Positions 35,001 to 50,000 of a stretch of 64,000 nt of DNA are shown piece after piece. The stretch is taken from assembly GCA_013398175.1 (NCBI GenBank), contig VZRZ01002329.1, positions 398,804 to 462,803 on the forward strand, read 5' to 3'. Positions within the stretch are counted from its first letter, which is position 1, and each line of letters begins with the position of its first letter. The notes under the pieces were generated by a model. That model worked only from the letters and a program-made list of their open reading frames with translations, made no database searches and was not told the DNA's origin. Source of the stretch: Climacteris rufus (lineage: Eukaryota; Chordata; Aves; Passeriformes; Climacteridae). Made by a program: the position numbers and the translations under genes.

Positions 35001-38000
35001 CAAATTACCTTCAGGTCATCTGGGATGAAGACTTTGCGAGCTTTCTTAATCATGGGCTGGGGTTTCAGCTCTTCTTCAGAGAACTTGCGCTTGCGGGGGT
35101 CAAACATCTCCTGGCCAGGAATGCTGGACAGAGCAAGGTCTGCAGGGTCGGGTTCGTAGCCCACAGGAACCTGGATGGTCTCAGGATCAATGGGGCTCGG
35201 TGTGTTCCGGTTTGCTGGCAAGATCTGACCTACAGAAACACAGGATAAATACAGCTGTGTTAGAAAAAAGATGTTTACTGTATCACTGAACACGGATTTT
35301 AGAAGATCTCTGCATACTATACAAACAATAATTCCTTTAGCTTTCCCTGCAAACTTGGTATCTACTCTTGCTAAATATAAGACTGTCCATTCTGCAGGGT
35401 GCATATGCAGAGCCAGACATACTCATGGCCTTTATATTCAGAATCTGTTCCTAATTTTGGTTGCAAATCTTGGATGCCTACATAAAATCACTGAATCCAA
35501 CACTGAGTTGCACTGGGCTGCACGCAGAAGATCTATTGCTCCAACCTGTGCCCCTTCATTAGGATCCCATCCTCAGGAACAAATCATAAGTACTGTCATT
35601 TAGTTCAGATTTACCAGCACACTGTAACCCTGCACAGATTTCTCCACATATACCTTTGAGGGTATGTTTATTTTACAATCAAACAATGTACAGTATTTGC
35701 CATGAATAGCATCTCATGAAAATGTACTTTCAGCTGTGCTGAAGCACTCCAAGGAGACTGCTATTTATGAAATCCTACCAGGGATATTCTAAAAGACAGT
35801 GAAGGAAACCAGTAACATGAAAGGCTACAATGATTCCTTAAAGATGCTCTGCAAAAACGAAAAAAACCCACACTTATTGATGCTGCGTTTCTGTTTTATG
35901 GTATATAAAATCTAATAAAAATGAGCCTATCCCCAGAAAATGAATGTTATCCCTCCCATTTTTCTTTTTTTTTTTATCTTAGATATAGCCTTCAAGATTC
36001 TACAGCACCAATTCGGGCACCATTCCCACTAAAAATCCAATTTAAAATCTCAACCAAAGGTTCCAAAAATAGGATCCTGAAGTCAGCTGCCTAAACATGG
36101 ACTATCCCCGAGGGCAGAATTTTCAGAAGTTTTCACATGCCTCAGAAGTTAGAAGCCTCACAGACTTCAGAGGGAGGACTTCTGATTGAAGCAGATATTC
36201 TTTTATAATTTTGGCTATTCGCTAATTCGCTTTGACTTCAGTGATCCGACGGCTTTCATGCTAACTACAAAAACATCCTCTGCCTGAGTAATATTTCCTT
36301 ATTTGTGCCCACATCTGCAACATTTAGGGTGTAAAGCAGTAAACATCATATGTCATTTCTAATTCCAAGCCAAGGCCAGCATTAACAATGTAAGTTTTAT
36401 TTTAATACAGAAAATCGTGGCGACAACATCGGAACCGCGTGGAAAACGCACAGGGGAATTGCACTGCGCAAAGCAGGGAGGGCTTCGGTAACTCCCGATT
36501 TAAAGCCGATAAAATCAGCTTCCAGGAAAGGCTGGTGAGGACCGTGGAGAGGAGAAAAGGAGGATCAAAGTTATTAAACCAGATGCGGCTGGAGGAGAGG
36601 GAGCAGGAGGGAAGGACGCTGCTGCACACACTGTGCCGCTGCGGAGCGCTGCCGCCCCGGCTCCGGACGCGCTGCTGGCAACGCGGCGCTTCCCGCTGTC
36701 CCCGGTTAATCCGACCGGGAAACTGGCGGTGCCAGCGGCTTCTCCCTGCTCTCCGGGCTGGGAACGTGATGTTTTCTGCTGTGCCCCGTTAGCACAGCCG
36801 GGAAGCGGCGGCGGCCGCGGTGCCACCCCTGCTGCGGGTGATGAGCGCGTTCCCAGCGCGGCGCTCCGGGATAACCGGGACAGCCGGTGGGAGGCTTCCC
36901 ACAAGCTCCAGCCCTCCCGGAGACGGCGGCGAGCCCGGTGTGCGGCTCTGGGACACCTCCCTGCCCCGGTGTGCGGCTCTGGGACACCTCCCTGCCCCGG
37001 TGTGCGGCTCTGGGACACCTCCCTGCCCCGGTGTGTGGGTCTAGGACACCTCCCTGCCCCGGTGTGCGGCTCTGGGACACCTCCCTGCCCCGGTGTGCGG
37101 CTCTGGGACACCTCCCTGCCCCGGTGTGCGGCTCTGGGACACCTCCCGGGAAGGGACCCTGGCTCCGCGCACCCCAGCCCTCCCATCCATCTGGGATGGA
37201 CGGGCTGCCACAGCCTCGTTTAAAGGATGAAACACAGGAAAGGCTCCTTTGGGTGAGCGCCTGTACCGGGGCAACCAGGTGTTCCTTACTGCAGACAAAT
37301 ACACAGACACATGTGCACACAAATAGTGCAAATTGGTAAGATGGATAAAATGGAAGCAAGACGTGAGCCCTCAGTACTTTTATAATATTTCTGGTGAGCC
37401 TGCAGGGTGTTTCTAAAAGTCAAACGGATTGTGAAATCTGGCCCAGCTTTCTAATTGCCTCATGCAAGAGAGCCTGTATTTAAATATTGCTGAAGTTCTT
37501 GATGTACAGTATCAGTTTGCATATTATCATTTATCTGTAACGTGCCATATTACACAATGACATGAGCTCTGTAGTTGTTGGCCTCAAGAAATTTTACAGT
37601 ATCACTCCAGAAAAGGGCAAAAATGCTCCTTTCAAACATGGGAAATCGAGGCATTGCGTCTTAGCAAAATAAAGAGTGATGCACCTCCACAGTGACCTGG
37701 GAGGAGAACCTACAGCAGCCAAGATTCTGCCTTGCTCCCCCTGTGCACACATTTCCCCTCCCCTGTTCTAAGAAGCATTCATGACTACAGCCCCAGCCCT
37801 TCAGCAAACACAGATGTCCCAGTGCCAGTGAGAAGCTCATTCAAGGGGAATGCTGTTCACTAAACCCTGAACAAACCAAATGCCTGAACACCATCACTAG
37901 GAGCCCCAAGAGTAGTGCCCTGTGAGCCGTCCCTACACACACAAGGCACACACACCTCTGCCAGCTTCTGCTCTGTCATGCTCCTGCAAACCATCAGGAA

Positions 38001-41000
38001 CTCCAGCGAGAACAACAGAGTTAACAAGGGTGTCTAAAGCCCCAGGCAGAAAAACCAGTATTGCTTTGTCCAGCGTTTTACATTAGGCAACTCCTGGCAC
38101 CGGGGACCTTTTTATTTATTCTATCAAGTTTTGCCAATAACGCAAGCCAGGAACCTGTCTTCGTTAGTGTGCTGGCCAATGGCCACGCCATCTCCGTGGT
38201 GCTGGAACTCGCCGTAATCCAAGACGACGGCGTGGGCCGCGCTGGCCTTGGCACCGCAGTCACGGCGGGAGCGCCGAGCGCGGCCTGGCCTCACAGCGCT
38301 CCCAGGCCCCTCTCCCTGTGTGCGCGGCACTTTCCCTCTGCGTCCTCCTGCCAGATTTGTTCAGGGTGTTATTTTTACGCGCTGAATTCCTCGCAATCAG
38401 AGGTAGGTCAAACAAGCACAGCGATCCGAACGTCATGCGCCCAGCAGCCGACTAATCCTCGCATCAGCAAGCTCCCCAGCTGTCACAACACCCACAGAAA
38501 GGGCTCTGAGGCACAAGGAATGGGCTCAGGAGGAAGCCCCCTCTGCAAGGTAAGGCCCCTCAGTGCCCAGCGTCGGCAGCCAGACCCTTTGCCAGGCTCT
38601 GTATTATTTAAATACTCCGCACTCACAACTGCGGCCAAATTTTCACAACAGTGAAGTGGCTGGACTGTTTAATGTGCTTAAGCTTTGTTCTCAATGGGGG
38701 CTGACGACTGCCAAGTGTTTTGGAAAGAACTTAGCCCCTCTATTTAAGTTGCTGAAATGAGAGCTCTTGAGCATTAAGCTCTTTTGGAAATCCAGCTGCA
38801 GAGCTCCACGGCGGTGGTGGTGGAAGCAAGCCGGGAACAATTGTTAATGGAAACTTCCCCTCATACCACCCTAGTGATGTGTCTCAACCATGGCCTGGAC
38901 AGACCACAACTATGTCAACACTGGCCTTTTGTCTGGAGCTTTTCCCGCTTGTAGAGCTCCACTCGAGCAAGGAGTATGCCAGGACAGACACAGCTCCAGG
39001 TGTCTCCTGGCAGAGGGATCAGCAGGTTTTGACAACCCCAGCAGTTATGCTGCCCCAACATCTTGCCTTTGCTAATGCTCTTGGTGTTGCTCTGGCAGAT
39101 ATTAGCATAGTGGAAAATTTTCCAGAAAGAAGGACTTGAAAGAAAGCTGGCTGTTCTAATCCTTCCAGTCCTCCTCCCGGCAGAGACTGCCAGTGAGGAA
39201 GTCCAATGTAATGGCAATATTTTCAGTGTGGTTCCTTCTTCAGAGAGAAATGGACTGAGGCCATCCACTTGTGTCATCTAGGTCACCAAACGTCTGGTAA
39301 AAAAAATAGCAGCTTTTAATTGCCTACAGTAATTAAAATTCACAATTCAAAAGTATAGTAGCATTTTTACATACCTACAAAAACCCCAAATGCTGATGTG
39401 GTATCGTGGGGAGTTCAATCACCATATCCTGACTCCTAATTTCCCCTTTTTGAAACATCCCACCTACCAGCTGTGCCCAGGAGAGTTAAGACGGAAATAA
39501 CCTCTTCAGCTGCACCACTGCTTGGCAGACTTCTTATCTGTACTGCGAGAGATCCCTGGTAAATTATGTGGAACACAATCTTGAATCATTCAACTCCCAT
39601 AGAAATGTGTCTGATTTCGAGAAAATCTCCCTTCTCACAGCCCTTCTACACTCATCAGCTCAACAGCTGGCTGGAGAACAGCGCCGAGAGGAAGAAAAGG
39701 GAGTGAAAATGTTCTAATCAAAATATTTTTCCCTATTTTTTACACACATTGGAGGGAAATAAAAGAGGAGTTTCTTACTCAATTTATTAGCAGCGCAGAG
39801 ATAAAACATGTGTTTGCTAATCATTTTTCTTTATATAAACTGAAGGCACTGTGTGTGTCAGTCAGTGTGCAGCACAGTGGTTAAACTGACAGATAATCCT
39901 CACCCAGAGCTGCTCCTGAGAAGGCGGCTGCTCTCCCGGTATGTTTTGCAAACCGTCTATCCCCTTGGCAGCTGGCCAGCTATTTGGGATAGTTCCCTTA
40001 CTCCAAATCACAGCCTGTCCCAGACTGATCTGTCATCCAGCTCTGCATTAACTCCTTCAGCCTCCAGGAAAAGCTGTCTCACTGCAGAACACACAGCAGG
40101 GCGCAGGGACCCAGATGGGAAAAATCCCCATGGGCAGGAAAGTAAAAAGAGCATTCCGGAGGTCAAGATTTATCTAAGGACAGCATCTCGTCAGGCTATC
40201 ATTCCTCACTTACAGTATTATAAGCAACATATCCTATGTAATATATATCCTATGTAATTTCCCTGCCATTAGGAATTCAGTGTCTTCCAGAAACCAAACC
40301 ATTTATGTGGAGAGGACTAAAGCCACAGGCTGGGATCCTCCTGCCCTCAACTGGAAGGACAAACCCAACTCTCTGCCTCAGGGTGAAGAAGACACTTCAC
40401 CTCTGGGTGTGTTTATGTAAGCAGTTATTAGAGAGCTTTATTTTCTTCCCAAGCAACAGGAGATCAGTGTATTTTGACCAGGGCTCCAACCCGGCACAGA
40501 CATTCCTCTACTTCTTATCTTACACAAACTTGATTCTGCTGAACCTGGGGTGACTGCAAACACTTCCTGCGGAAAGCAGGATCTCAATCCAAGGCAACCA
40601 CAGCATAATTCGCTGCTTTTAACACACACTAAGAGACTGGCACATGGAAGTGTTTTTAAAATGTGTACTTTTTAAAGATATCAGCATTGTTTACAAACCT
40701 TGTGCATTTAATTATAAGAGAATTGTCATTTCCCCTCTCAGCATTGTGTGCCTCCCGCTCCGGGCCTCTACAGTATTATTCCAGGCAGGACTGGTAGTCT
40801 TATTAAGATTGTCTGACACTTCCCATTAGAGGATGCTGTCTTCAGTTCCTTTGGCCTTTGCCAGATTTCAACCATTCTGTTTGGATTTCTTGTGTGCCAA
40901 CAGTGTTTCTGCCAAAATGGTTCTACAGTTTCCCGAAAAAGGTTCCGCAGAAAATACTTTGTTTTGAACCTGTTAAATACTTCTGGCAGACTTTTCACTG

Positions 41001-44000
41001 GAGTGTGCTAGTGGCCTGTGCTCTGGAAGAGAGGGCAGCTCCCGGGTCAGTGTTACTTCAGAGAATCACAGAATCATTTGGGTTGGAAAAGCCCTTTGAG
41101 ATCATCGAGTCCAACCATTAACCCAGCACTGGCAACTCCACTATGAAACTTTAAGTGCCACATCTACACGTTTTTTTAAATCCCTCCAGAGCTGTGATGC
41201 AACCACTTCCCTGGGCAGCATGTTCCAACTGTGGGCACGCTCAGGCTGGGGGAGGAGGGGACAATTTCAATAAGTGATTAGGACTTAAAGCTGAGAAGGT
41301 GGCAAGGAGGTAAAGAAGGCAAGGATGAGAGAGACTGGCAGCCAAAGATGAGAGGGAGAGCCTGGAAGAGGAAGGCTGCTCCAGCAAAGGCTGGGGTGAA
41401 TGCAATCAGAAGAGCACTGTTGAAGGGAACAGGGCAGGACAGTGCCTGTGACCATGGTACAAACACAGCTCCAGATTCCCAAGTCCCAGAGATCCTCTGC
41501 AACAAACAAAACACTGGCAAAGCTCCCTGTCCTCCTTCAATCCTTACAGAGAGGGTAAGCTGTCACCCTCTACCCAGTCCCAGCAGCAGGACACTGTGGG
41601 GTGCTGCCAGGTCCACTCCTACTCATTTCCACTGTGCCTGTTGTAAGAGTGGCACATGAGAAAGTCCGGGTTGTCTTTTCAATTTGTCTCTAAAATTAAG
41701 TGTCAGAGCTCTTTAAGAAGCGCAATCAGCTTTAAAGTTTCAATCACATACTATCTCACTCAGATTCTTTCCTCCTTAAGGAGACACTTGTTTCACCCAT
41801 TTTGATTTATCCAAATAAACTCATATACTATTAGCCACAAATTATTCCAGCCTCCTGCAGAGAAACCATTTCAGGAGTTCCCTCCAGCATTGACAACTAC
41901 TGCATCTATGTGCTCCAGAAACAGCTTTTTCCCCACAAGATTCCCATGAAAGAAGGGACAACACTTCCCTTTGCAGATGAAAAGTACAGACATTTTTAAA
42001 TCAAAGCACCATCCTCTCAGGTTAGCAAATGTTGTAGGCATTGGCTGCATTTCAAATCTACTCTCATGGGCTTCTGCTGCAGGTGTAGGACACAGGTGAG
42101 GGCCACCCAAAGTGTCACACGGGGCTCAAGGAACAAACACATGGTGTGACACGTGCACATAATCAAATTAGTTGTCCAGAATTCTGCTGAAACTGTATGC
42201 AAAGTCCAGTCTCTCCAGACAAAATCCTTCTGTCCTTCCTGCCAGATTTTCTCTTCTCCTCCTGCCGTTCCCTGCATCCTCTCACATCTGCAGTAAATGA
42301 GGTCAAGATCCAAGATCCTACAGACAACCACTTCCTTCCTGAAACGGCCCTGATTCAGCCCAGAGCTGGTCTGAGCTCTGCAGGCAAAATGGGAAAAGGG
42401 AAAAGAGAGGATATAATGTAATTAAAGCCTCATCTCCAAGGGACAGGGTTTGTGTCTGAGGCTGCACACGTGGCCTTTGGTGTTTGCAGATCTTTGAGGG
42501 CTTCACTTGCAACTCCTGCCCGTGGTTAACAGGGAGTACATGGCACACACTCTGCCTGCTGGGACAGTAACACTCTGCCCTGCAAAAGCAATAAACAAAT
42601 ATGAGGCACCAGCAGGTAAAATTTTCCATTACGTCTCTTGGACTTAAGACCCTTCTGTAAGATCCATACCCTGAAAGCCCCATCTTGACTTCAGCCTGTG
42701 TGAAGGCAGCACTTACCCAGCTCAATAAGGCCCCATCTCTGAAAACAACCAGGAAATCCAACTTTTATCTCCTCCCAAACTTCCCCTGCAAGATACCCAG
42801 TAGGTATTGCTGCTCTGAACAATTCCCTTGCAGAAGAAACAGAGGGTTTGATCCTGCTCCCAGGACACTGCACAGGGATTTTACTATTCTTGAAAAACAC
42901 AAAATCCACAGCATCCCTAAATGCCTTACTGATTTTTTGTAGGATGCTGCTTTCCTTACAAAGATTAGGCAAGAGGGAATTCAGTGGGGACAGGGCCTGA
43001 AGAGGAGCTGCAGGGAAGAATGTTCACACCGGTATTTAATTTTAATTTACACTTGGCTTAGAAGCATGTCTCAGTTCAAGATGCTGATATTCTCTGGTGC
43101 ATTGGAGCTTCTTGACATCCTCTGGCATATTTTCAGTAACTGGAAATTCACATATAGTAATGTTCCTCAAAAAGTAGAATAATTCTTTCTTTTCCTGAAC
43201 GGAAGGTTCCAGAGAAGCGCCAGAATTGCCAACATGCTCTGAAGGAGACAAAACCATCCATTTTCCTTTCCTTGGACAACTACACACCCAGTTTTAGCAA
43301 ACCAACCAGTAGGTTTTAGAAAGAGCTTTAGGCAAGAGCCTCATATGGCAGAGTCACCGAGTCACTGAGGTTGGAAAAGCCCTCCAGGATCACCGAGTCC
43401 AACCTGTGATCCTCACCTTGTGACCAGCCCAGAGCACTGAGTGCCACGTCCAGTCATTCCTTGGACACCTCCAGAGATGGGGACCCCAACCCCTCCCTGG
43501 GTAGCCCTTTCCAAAGCTAAACCACCCTTTCAGTAAATAAATTATTCTTTATATCCAACCTGGACCTCCCCTGGTGCAGCCTGAGGCCATTTCCTCTTGT
43601 CCTGCCCCTCGTTCCCTGGGAGACCCTCACCTTGCTACAACCTCACCATCCCTAAATCTGCCCTCACGTGGATTTCTGCTCAAAACAAACACAACACTTG
43701 TCCTCAAGATGTGCCCGTGCCACTGCCACTGTGCTTTGCAACGCTCCAGAGCAAGCCAGCCCCTCTCCCATTGTTGTGTTTGTTTGTCTATCTAGGACAG
43801 CACGCTCCCAGTAAACAGGTCTTGCGGAGAGCCATCATGTAATCCTGACAGCTTATGCCACCCATGACTCACGGATCTATTACCCAGTTCTGGTACCCAA
43901 GCCCTGCTTGCCTGGGTGTGTTATCAAAACACGACCAAGGGAGATTCAAGAGGCATGGAAAAGCCACGTGAAACAGGTACATTTCCTCTGCCTGCCCAGC

Positions 44001-47000
44001 AGCAGCTAATGGGGAGCCCGAGAGACAGACAACAGATGCTATCAGCAGCACTCGGAATACAGCCCTGAAGGAAAAGAGGTCACTGGGCAGAGTTACAGGA
44101 ACTTGCAAATCTCTTCTCTTTTAATCTGCTCCCTGCACATAAATCTGAACTATCTGTTGCAGTCACTCTTTATTTTTACTTTTTTTTTACAATTTTTTTT
44201 TTCATTTTATGTTCCATTAAAACAAATTACGCGTTTTATGTGACAATTTATAGAGGGTGATTTGTATAAAATAATCACGTTTTAAGAATTAGAGATGCCA
44301 GAATGGGAACACACTGTTCCCATAACCTTCTAAGTAAGGCTGAGCACATTTTATTTTCTCTCTGCCTTAAATTAGGATCCTCTAATATGTTTTGGAAAAA
44401 TACCCCCAACAAAGAGCAAAACCTGAGAAATTATACTTGGGTTGTCACAGCCCAGTAACTGCAGAGGTCTAACTTGCTTTTATATACTAGTTTTATTCTC
44501 AAGGAGTAACACTGGTTGCAGCTTTTTCTCTATTGATATGTTTATCTCCATTTATAAACCCTACAGATGCATCAGGCCTGTGCAGCCTGAAAAAGGGGGT
44601 CAGAGGAAGGAAGGGACGTCACCACTAAGGGAAAATTCCAGGAGAACAGGCTGTTGAATATGGATATTACCCGTGTCTGTAACTACTTCTTTACAGATGC
44701 TGCACGAAACAGGTTTTGGTGGCACATCAGACACAGACAAAAGCAGGTAACTTCAAAAAGCAAGTCTAATTAAAAGAAATTGCAATACTGAACACTGGGC
44801 AAGACATTCTGATAAATTAATTTCTAAATGTGAGAGTCACTGAGCACCAGAAAATGGCAAGAAACTGCTTCGCTGAGGAGTCTCCAAAGCCAAACTAATG
44901 CCTGCAGAGATTGCTGTGCCTCACAATAGCACTCATGTGGACCAGGAAAAGCAATGTGTACCAAAATCTCTGGGTTTATCTTTTAAAACAGAGGCAGTGA
45001 AAAAGGTTGGTGATGGAACATCTCTTGAAGAAATCCTGGAATTCTAATGCTTGTTTTCCTCCTCGTGACCTCCTCTGCAAACTGCCCACAGCCCAGATCT
45101 GAGTGTCTGCACACACTACTATGCACATTCTGAATGCAACAGGTATGCTGAACCTGTGAAGACTGTGAACTATGTCAGAAATGAAATTAAAATGCCCCAA
45201 AACACAAAAATCAAATGTCCTTCTATTTATTGAACTGTGCATTTACTGTAGTGCCTTCAGGAGACATCTCAGAAAAACTCCACTGCCATATGAGAATGCC
45301 CTAAACACAATCCACAATAATCAAGATTCTACTTTTATTATCGCACACAGTGTGGCTCTCCACTGCCAATCAATGATAAAAAACATTATTATATTAAGTC
45401 AATATATATTAAAAATATCAATATATTAAAAATATTTTAGTGTAGCCTTCAGGCCAACGTGCACTGGCAAATCATTGATCAGTTCACTGCATATGGAAGC
45501 TTTTAAACATGGGAGTCTGCATTAAGAAAGGTACAGAAACACAGATGTATGGAGCACCACTATCTGGGGTTTGTTTGGGAGGGGAGAAAGTGCCCTTATC
45601 CCTGAGACCTTCAGTCTCTAAACCACTTAATTCATATTAAACACACCAGTGCTTTACTACTTCCCCTGGAAGTAAATTGACTGCTTCCTTTTTACACTGG
45701 CGGTCGTCCCATTCTCTGTAGAGACAGCACAGGCCTTACAGTATTTTGTACTGTCCAGGGTTTTTGAGAGGATCTGGGAGGAGGACAGGACAGGATAGGA
45801 CAGAATCCTTTGTGTTCTTTCCCTCTTATTCCCAGGTCAGAATTCCCACTGCGTGCCCCTGCTCAGCACAGGATGGGGTCTGCAGGAGTTGGCCATGTGG
45901 AAAAAGGTGCATCTGTGCCCACACAGGAGAAGCACTTGAGAGCTGGAAAGCACTGCAAACTGAGGGCAGCAGCAATTCATAAGCTTGGAAAATTATGTGG
46001 GCTTTACCTTTTACACTCCTGTTAACTCTGATTTTCATGAAGTAGGTGGTGTTGCTACAGCAACTGTCGTATCACATCATTTCTGCTGTCTCTGTCACAG
46101 GGATCATCTTATTTTATCTTAAACTCAGATATGCAGCTTTTCTTCATCTATTCTAAAGCCCTCTGTATTTCGGATATAAAAAAATTATACAAAATAGAGC
46201 TGTGTCACATAAATTACTTTTTTTTTTAAATGTAGCAAAGCTTACAGAACATTTTTATTTGTTCTCCTTTTACAAATGCAGAAGGAATAAAGAAAATGGC
46301 AGTGACAGATTTATGGTGCTCCAGATTTTCAGAAATAAATTAAGAGCTGGTCTCACAATAAAGATGTTTCATGCCACCTTTAATGTGTCCCCTCTACAGA
46401 AGCTAACCCTGTGTTCTCGTGCACCTCAGCAGAAGTAAATCCTCTATTCACAGGTGAAAACACTTTGCTTCCTCATGCCCAGGCTATTTGTGTTCCTGCA
46501 TTCCACCCAACTCACACCCAGCTCAGATGCTGCTGCCCATCCACAGCACAGCCCCAGCCCGCTCCTGCTTTACCTGCAGCCTGCAAAAAGCACCCACTGA
46601 AGCAGAAGTGCCAACCCACCCTCACCTGTTGCAGAGGGTTTGTCCAAGCTGCCAGGGGTGAGGTGGTCACCCAGATTTGCAGCTCCCTTGCCCAGTAACC
46701 CCAGAATTTGGCTCTACCTCTCTGCCCTCCATTTTGCTGCCTGGGTAAGGTCTTTGAGGGTTCAATGCACCAGCAAAACTCAATAAAATCCTGATGATGG
46801 AAAGGTTCTTTTCAATTTTTGTTATTAACATGCATTTCAATGTGTGCATTCATGGATCTTCCCTTAAAACATGAAAAAGCAATGTGGAACAGTAGAAAGT
46901 ATTCAGTTACACCCTCAGGTTAGTCAGAAAACAACAGAAAAGCCCTACCTATAGTCAAAGGTTCTTGCACAGACCATTCAGCCAGCACAGCTCAGGCAGC

Positions 47001-50000
47001 CAAATCAAACTCTGCCACAGCCTAAGCAGGTGAGTATTTTTATTTGCCTCTCCCTAAGCATTTCCAGCTACTTCCAAAACAATTAGTGCAGTCACCAAAT
47101 TACACTTCACTGCTACAGACAGCTCCTGGGCAGATGGAATCTGCCACTGTGGGCAAGGACTGTATCTCGTGCACCTGGTTCATGGCCACAACCAGAATTA
47201 AGATATCAAGTGGCCTTTCAGTTCCTTCAATTACTTTGAAAACTTCATTTCAGTGCCCCAGTATTTGACAGTTGTCCTTCAGCTCAATTTCCCAGAGAAA
47301 TGAGTTTTGTGCAGTTGTGCTGTGCATGTCTGTCCAGCCCCCTCCCAACGACTCTGGAAATTGTTGGCCAATTCCCAATAAATCTGGCAGCAAGGTTTCC
47401 ACACATGCTACCAACCAGCTTTGTAAAAACAATGGAAATGAAAGAAGCACTTCCCTCCCTGGCTGCAGGAGCCTCGTTACACATCAGAGAACCCACAGAG
47501 CTTGTGTTGCTCATGGAGCCAATTCCTTGGGCAGGGGGTCAGGAGGAAAAAAGAAAAGTATTCACCAAGTCACTGTTTGTTAATGGCAGTCAGGAAGGCC
47601 ATTTAATCCTCTTGTTCTCTAATGGAATTGAGAATATCTGTTCACTTTATCCTACCCACTCATTTGCTATTTTCAGTAATCATGAGCAAAATTATTTGTT
47701 TCACAACTGCACTGTCACTTGACAGTCCCTCTGAACTCCATGCAGACACATCTGGTATTGATAGCCAGCAAGCAGTCAGGCACATGGCCTGTCATAAAAA
47801 TCAGTGTAGAAGACAGTCAGATGTGGACAACCCAGCTGTCTGGTATCATCTGAGCCTTTATTTATTCTTTTAATATGTACTGAAAACCAGAACTCTACTA
47901 GAAAGAGCTTTTTTTATATTATCCCCAGCACTTATTATGCAAGCAATTTAAGTCTTCCAACCAAGACACAGTAGGAGTGTTTGGGAATCAACAAATTTGC
48001 TCTGGCAGCAATGAAACATCCATTATTGGGTTTGGAGTAGGGAGGGGTTTGGTTGAAGGGGGATTTTTTTTAATTTTCTTAAGATTTTTTTAAAATATGA
48101 GTCAAAAAGCTGCCTGAGGGACACTGGGTCGGACTCAGCTAAGAATCAGAATGCTGTAAATTGGTGCTGGAAGCTGCCTGTCTCTGCCCACCTCAGGGAT
48201 GCCATCCTGGTGTGTTTTAGTGTGCAAAGAAGAGATCCCCCCTGACTCTCCCTGCTGCTGTTCCCATCCTACACATCCACACTGACTCAGGCTTGGGGAA
48301 GAAGGGGTTAAACTCAGCACAGAAAAAAACACAAGCATGAGAAACACCTTTCCTCTTTCTGCCTAACTGGATAATTGGTGAGCAGGAACCTGCTTGATGA
48401 GTTTCAGCAGCTCCCAGAGATCAGCCAAGGCTGTTTCTGAGAGCAGCTCAAGCTGGATAAACACCAAGAGGGCACCCCTTGCTAAGGCTGGGTTGGTGAT
48501 AACTACAAATTTCCAGAAGGCAATGAAGCAGTTTGTATTCCAAAGATCTATCCAAACCCAGTATGAGCAGGGAACTGAAAAGGCAGAGTATTTTATGGAT
48601 GTTATATACATAAAACTGTCTTACAGTCAGAATAAATAGATGAGTTAAAAAAAAAAAAAGACTAAACAATTTTTACTGCAGTGGAGAGAGTGTAGCAGTA
48701 AGATTTAAATGAATAAATTAACAGGTTCTGTCCTAATAATTTAAAGGGCCAAGAAAATTTGAGTCCTGCTCTGTACAATCCTGTAGGTTTATTACTTGAT
48801 AACATTTAACTATAATGCAAAGATTTTATTCAAGTACTTAGTGATTTTGAGTCCAGCTGGCTGCAATAAAAGTACACAAGGATTGATTTTCACATGAGGA
48901 TTATCTTGTCCTACCTGTATCAGATGTGTGTGCAAGCACGTGAGTTAAAAAAAATAAAAACAGACCACAAAAACAAACAAACCCAAACCCTGGTAAAATC
49001 TTGCTGTAATTTCAAACCAGTCCCAGCTGTGCAATCACCAGAGCAGCCCCTATGGCAATCACTGTCCATAGGATCATCTTCATTTCTATTTATTCACATC
49101 AATGTTTCAATTAACTCAACACTACAAGCGGCAAATAGGCATTCAGACATGCTGAGTTTGAAGATCAAGACCCAAAGCTCTCCCTTGCTGAAGCTCTGCC
49201 AGCTGATGAGTCTCACCACTGGGCTTCCTCCCAGGTTCCCTCCTTTCTGAGGATGCAGGAAAGCAAGCAAACACGTATTTATATCTTAAACAACCATGTA
49301 CAGGTTTGGGGAAAAGTATTTCAGCTTTGCCAGTATTGATCTGTTCAGACACACGTTAAAGTTTTTTGATAAAGTCACCAAAAAACCACACTGAGGCTCA
49401 ATACCATCTAAAACAAACCACCCAAGCCCCTCCATGCACATTTGAAGAGCCATGTCCCTTTGGAAGATGACAGGAACATCATCCATTGCCCCCAACACTC
49501 CTGTTTTGTACCCCCTCCCCAAGCACTTTGTTTTTTTGTGCTACTTTTTCACACAAGGATGCCCTTGGAGATGTTGGGGTTTCAAACCCAGTGCCAACTT
49601 TCCAAAACACGCTGCGTTTTGAAAAGCCCATTTTTGTTTCACAGAGAAATAAAGGAGTTTGCATCATAAAGCCTTTATCCCCCTGAACCCAAAGCCTCCC
49701 ATACAGTTAAAAATCAAATCCAGCTTTATTTTCCTGCATGAGTCAGGCTGCATGCAAACAGCTTCTGAGGAAGGCAATTTGGGGTGGAGAATAGAACTAA
49801 GTAAGAAATCCAGAGAGGGATACTTGTTCTTCTAACAGCACACTCCTATTTTCCCAAGACATTTGCGAATATTTTCATTTTAAAGCTAGAGGAAAGCCAC
49901 CCCCTTCCACCCCAGAAGAAGTTTTAAATATTATAAAGACACACAAGGACACACTTTATTATTTTAACAATTACTGCTATTTTCAGGGCTCCAGCACAGT

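Noticed and set aside
34931..35404. A single-exon 157-codon protein around HLF exon 3
   Set aside because: Only the middle part matches HLF. Both ends are intron read-through beyond clear splice sites.
36515..37359. Repeat proteins of about 200 codons in the HLF intron 2 island
   Set aside because: They come from the 31-bp minisatellite. Because 31 is not a multiple of three, each copy shifts frame and all six frames look repetitive.
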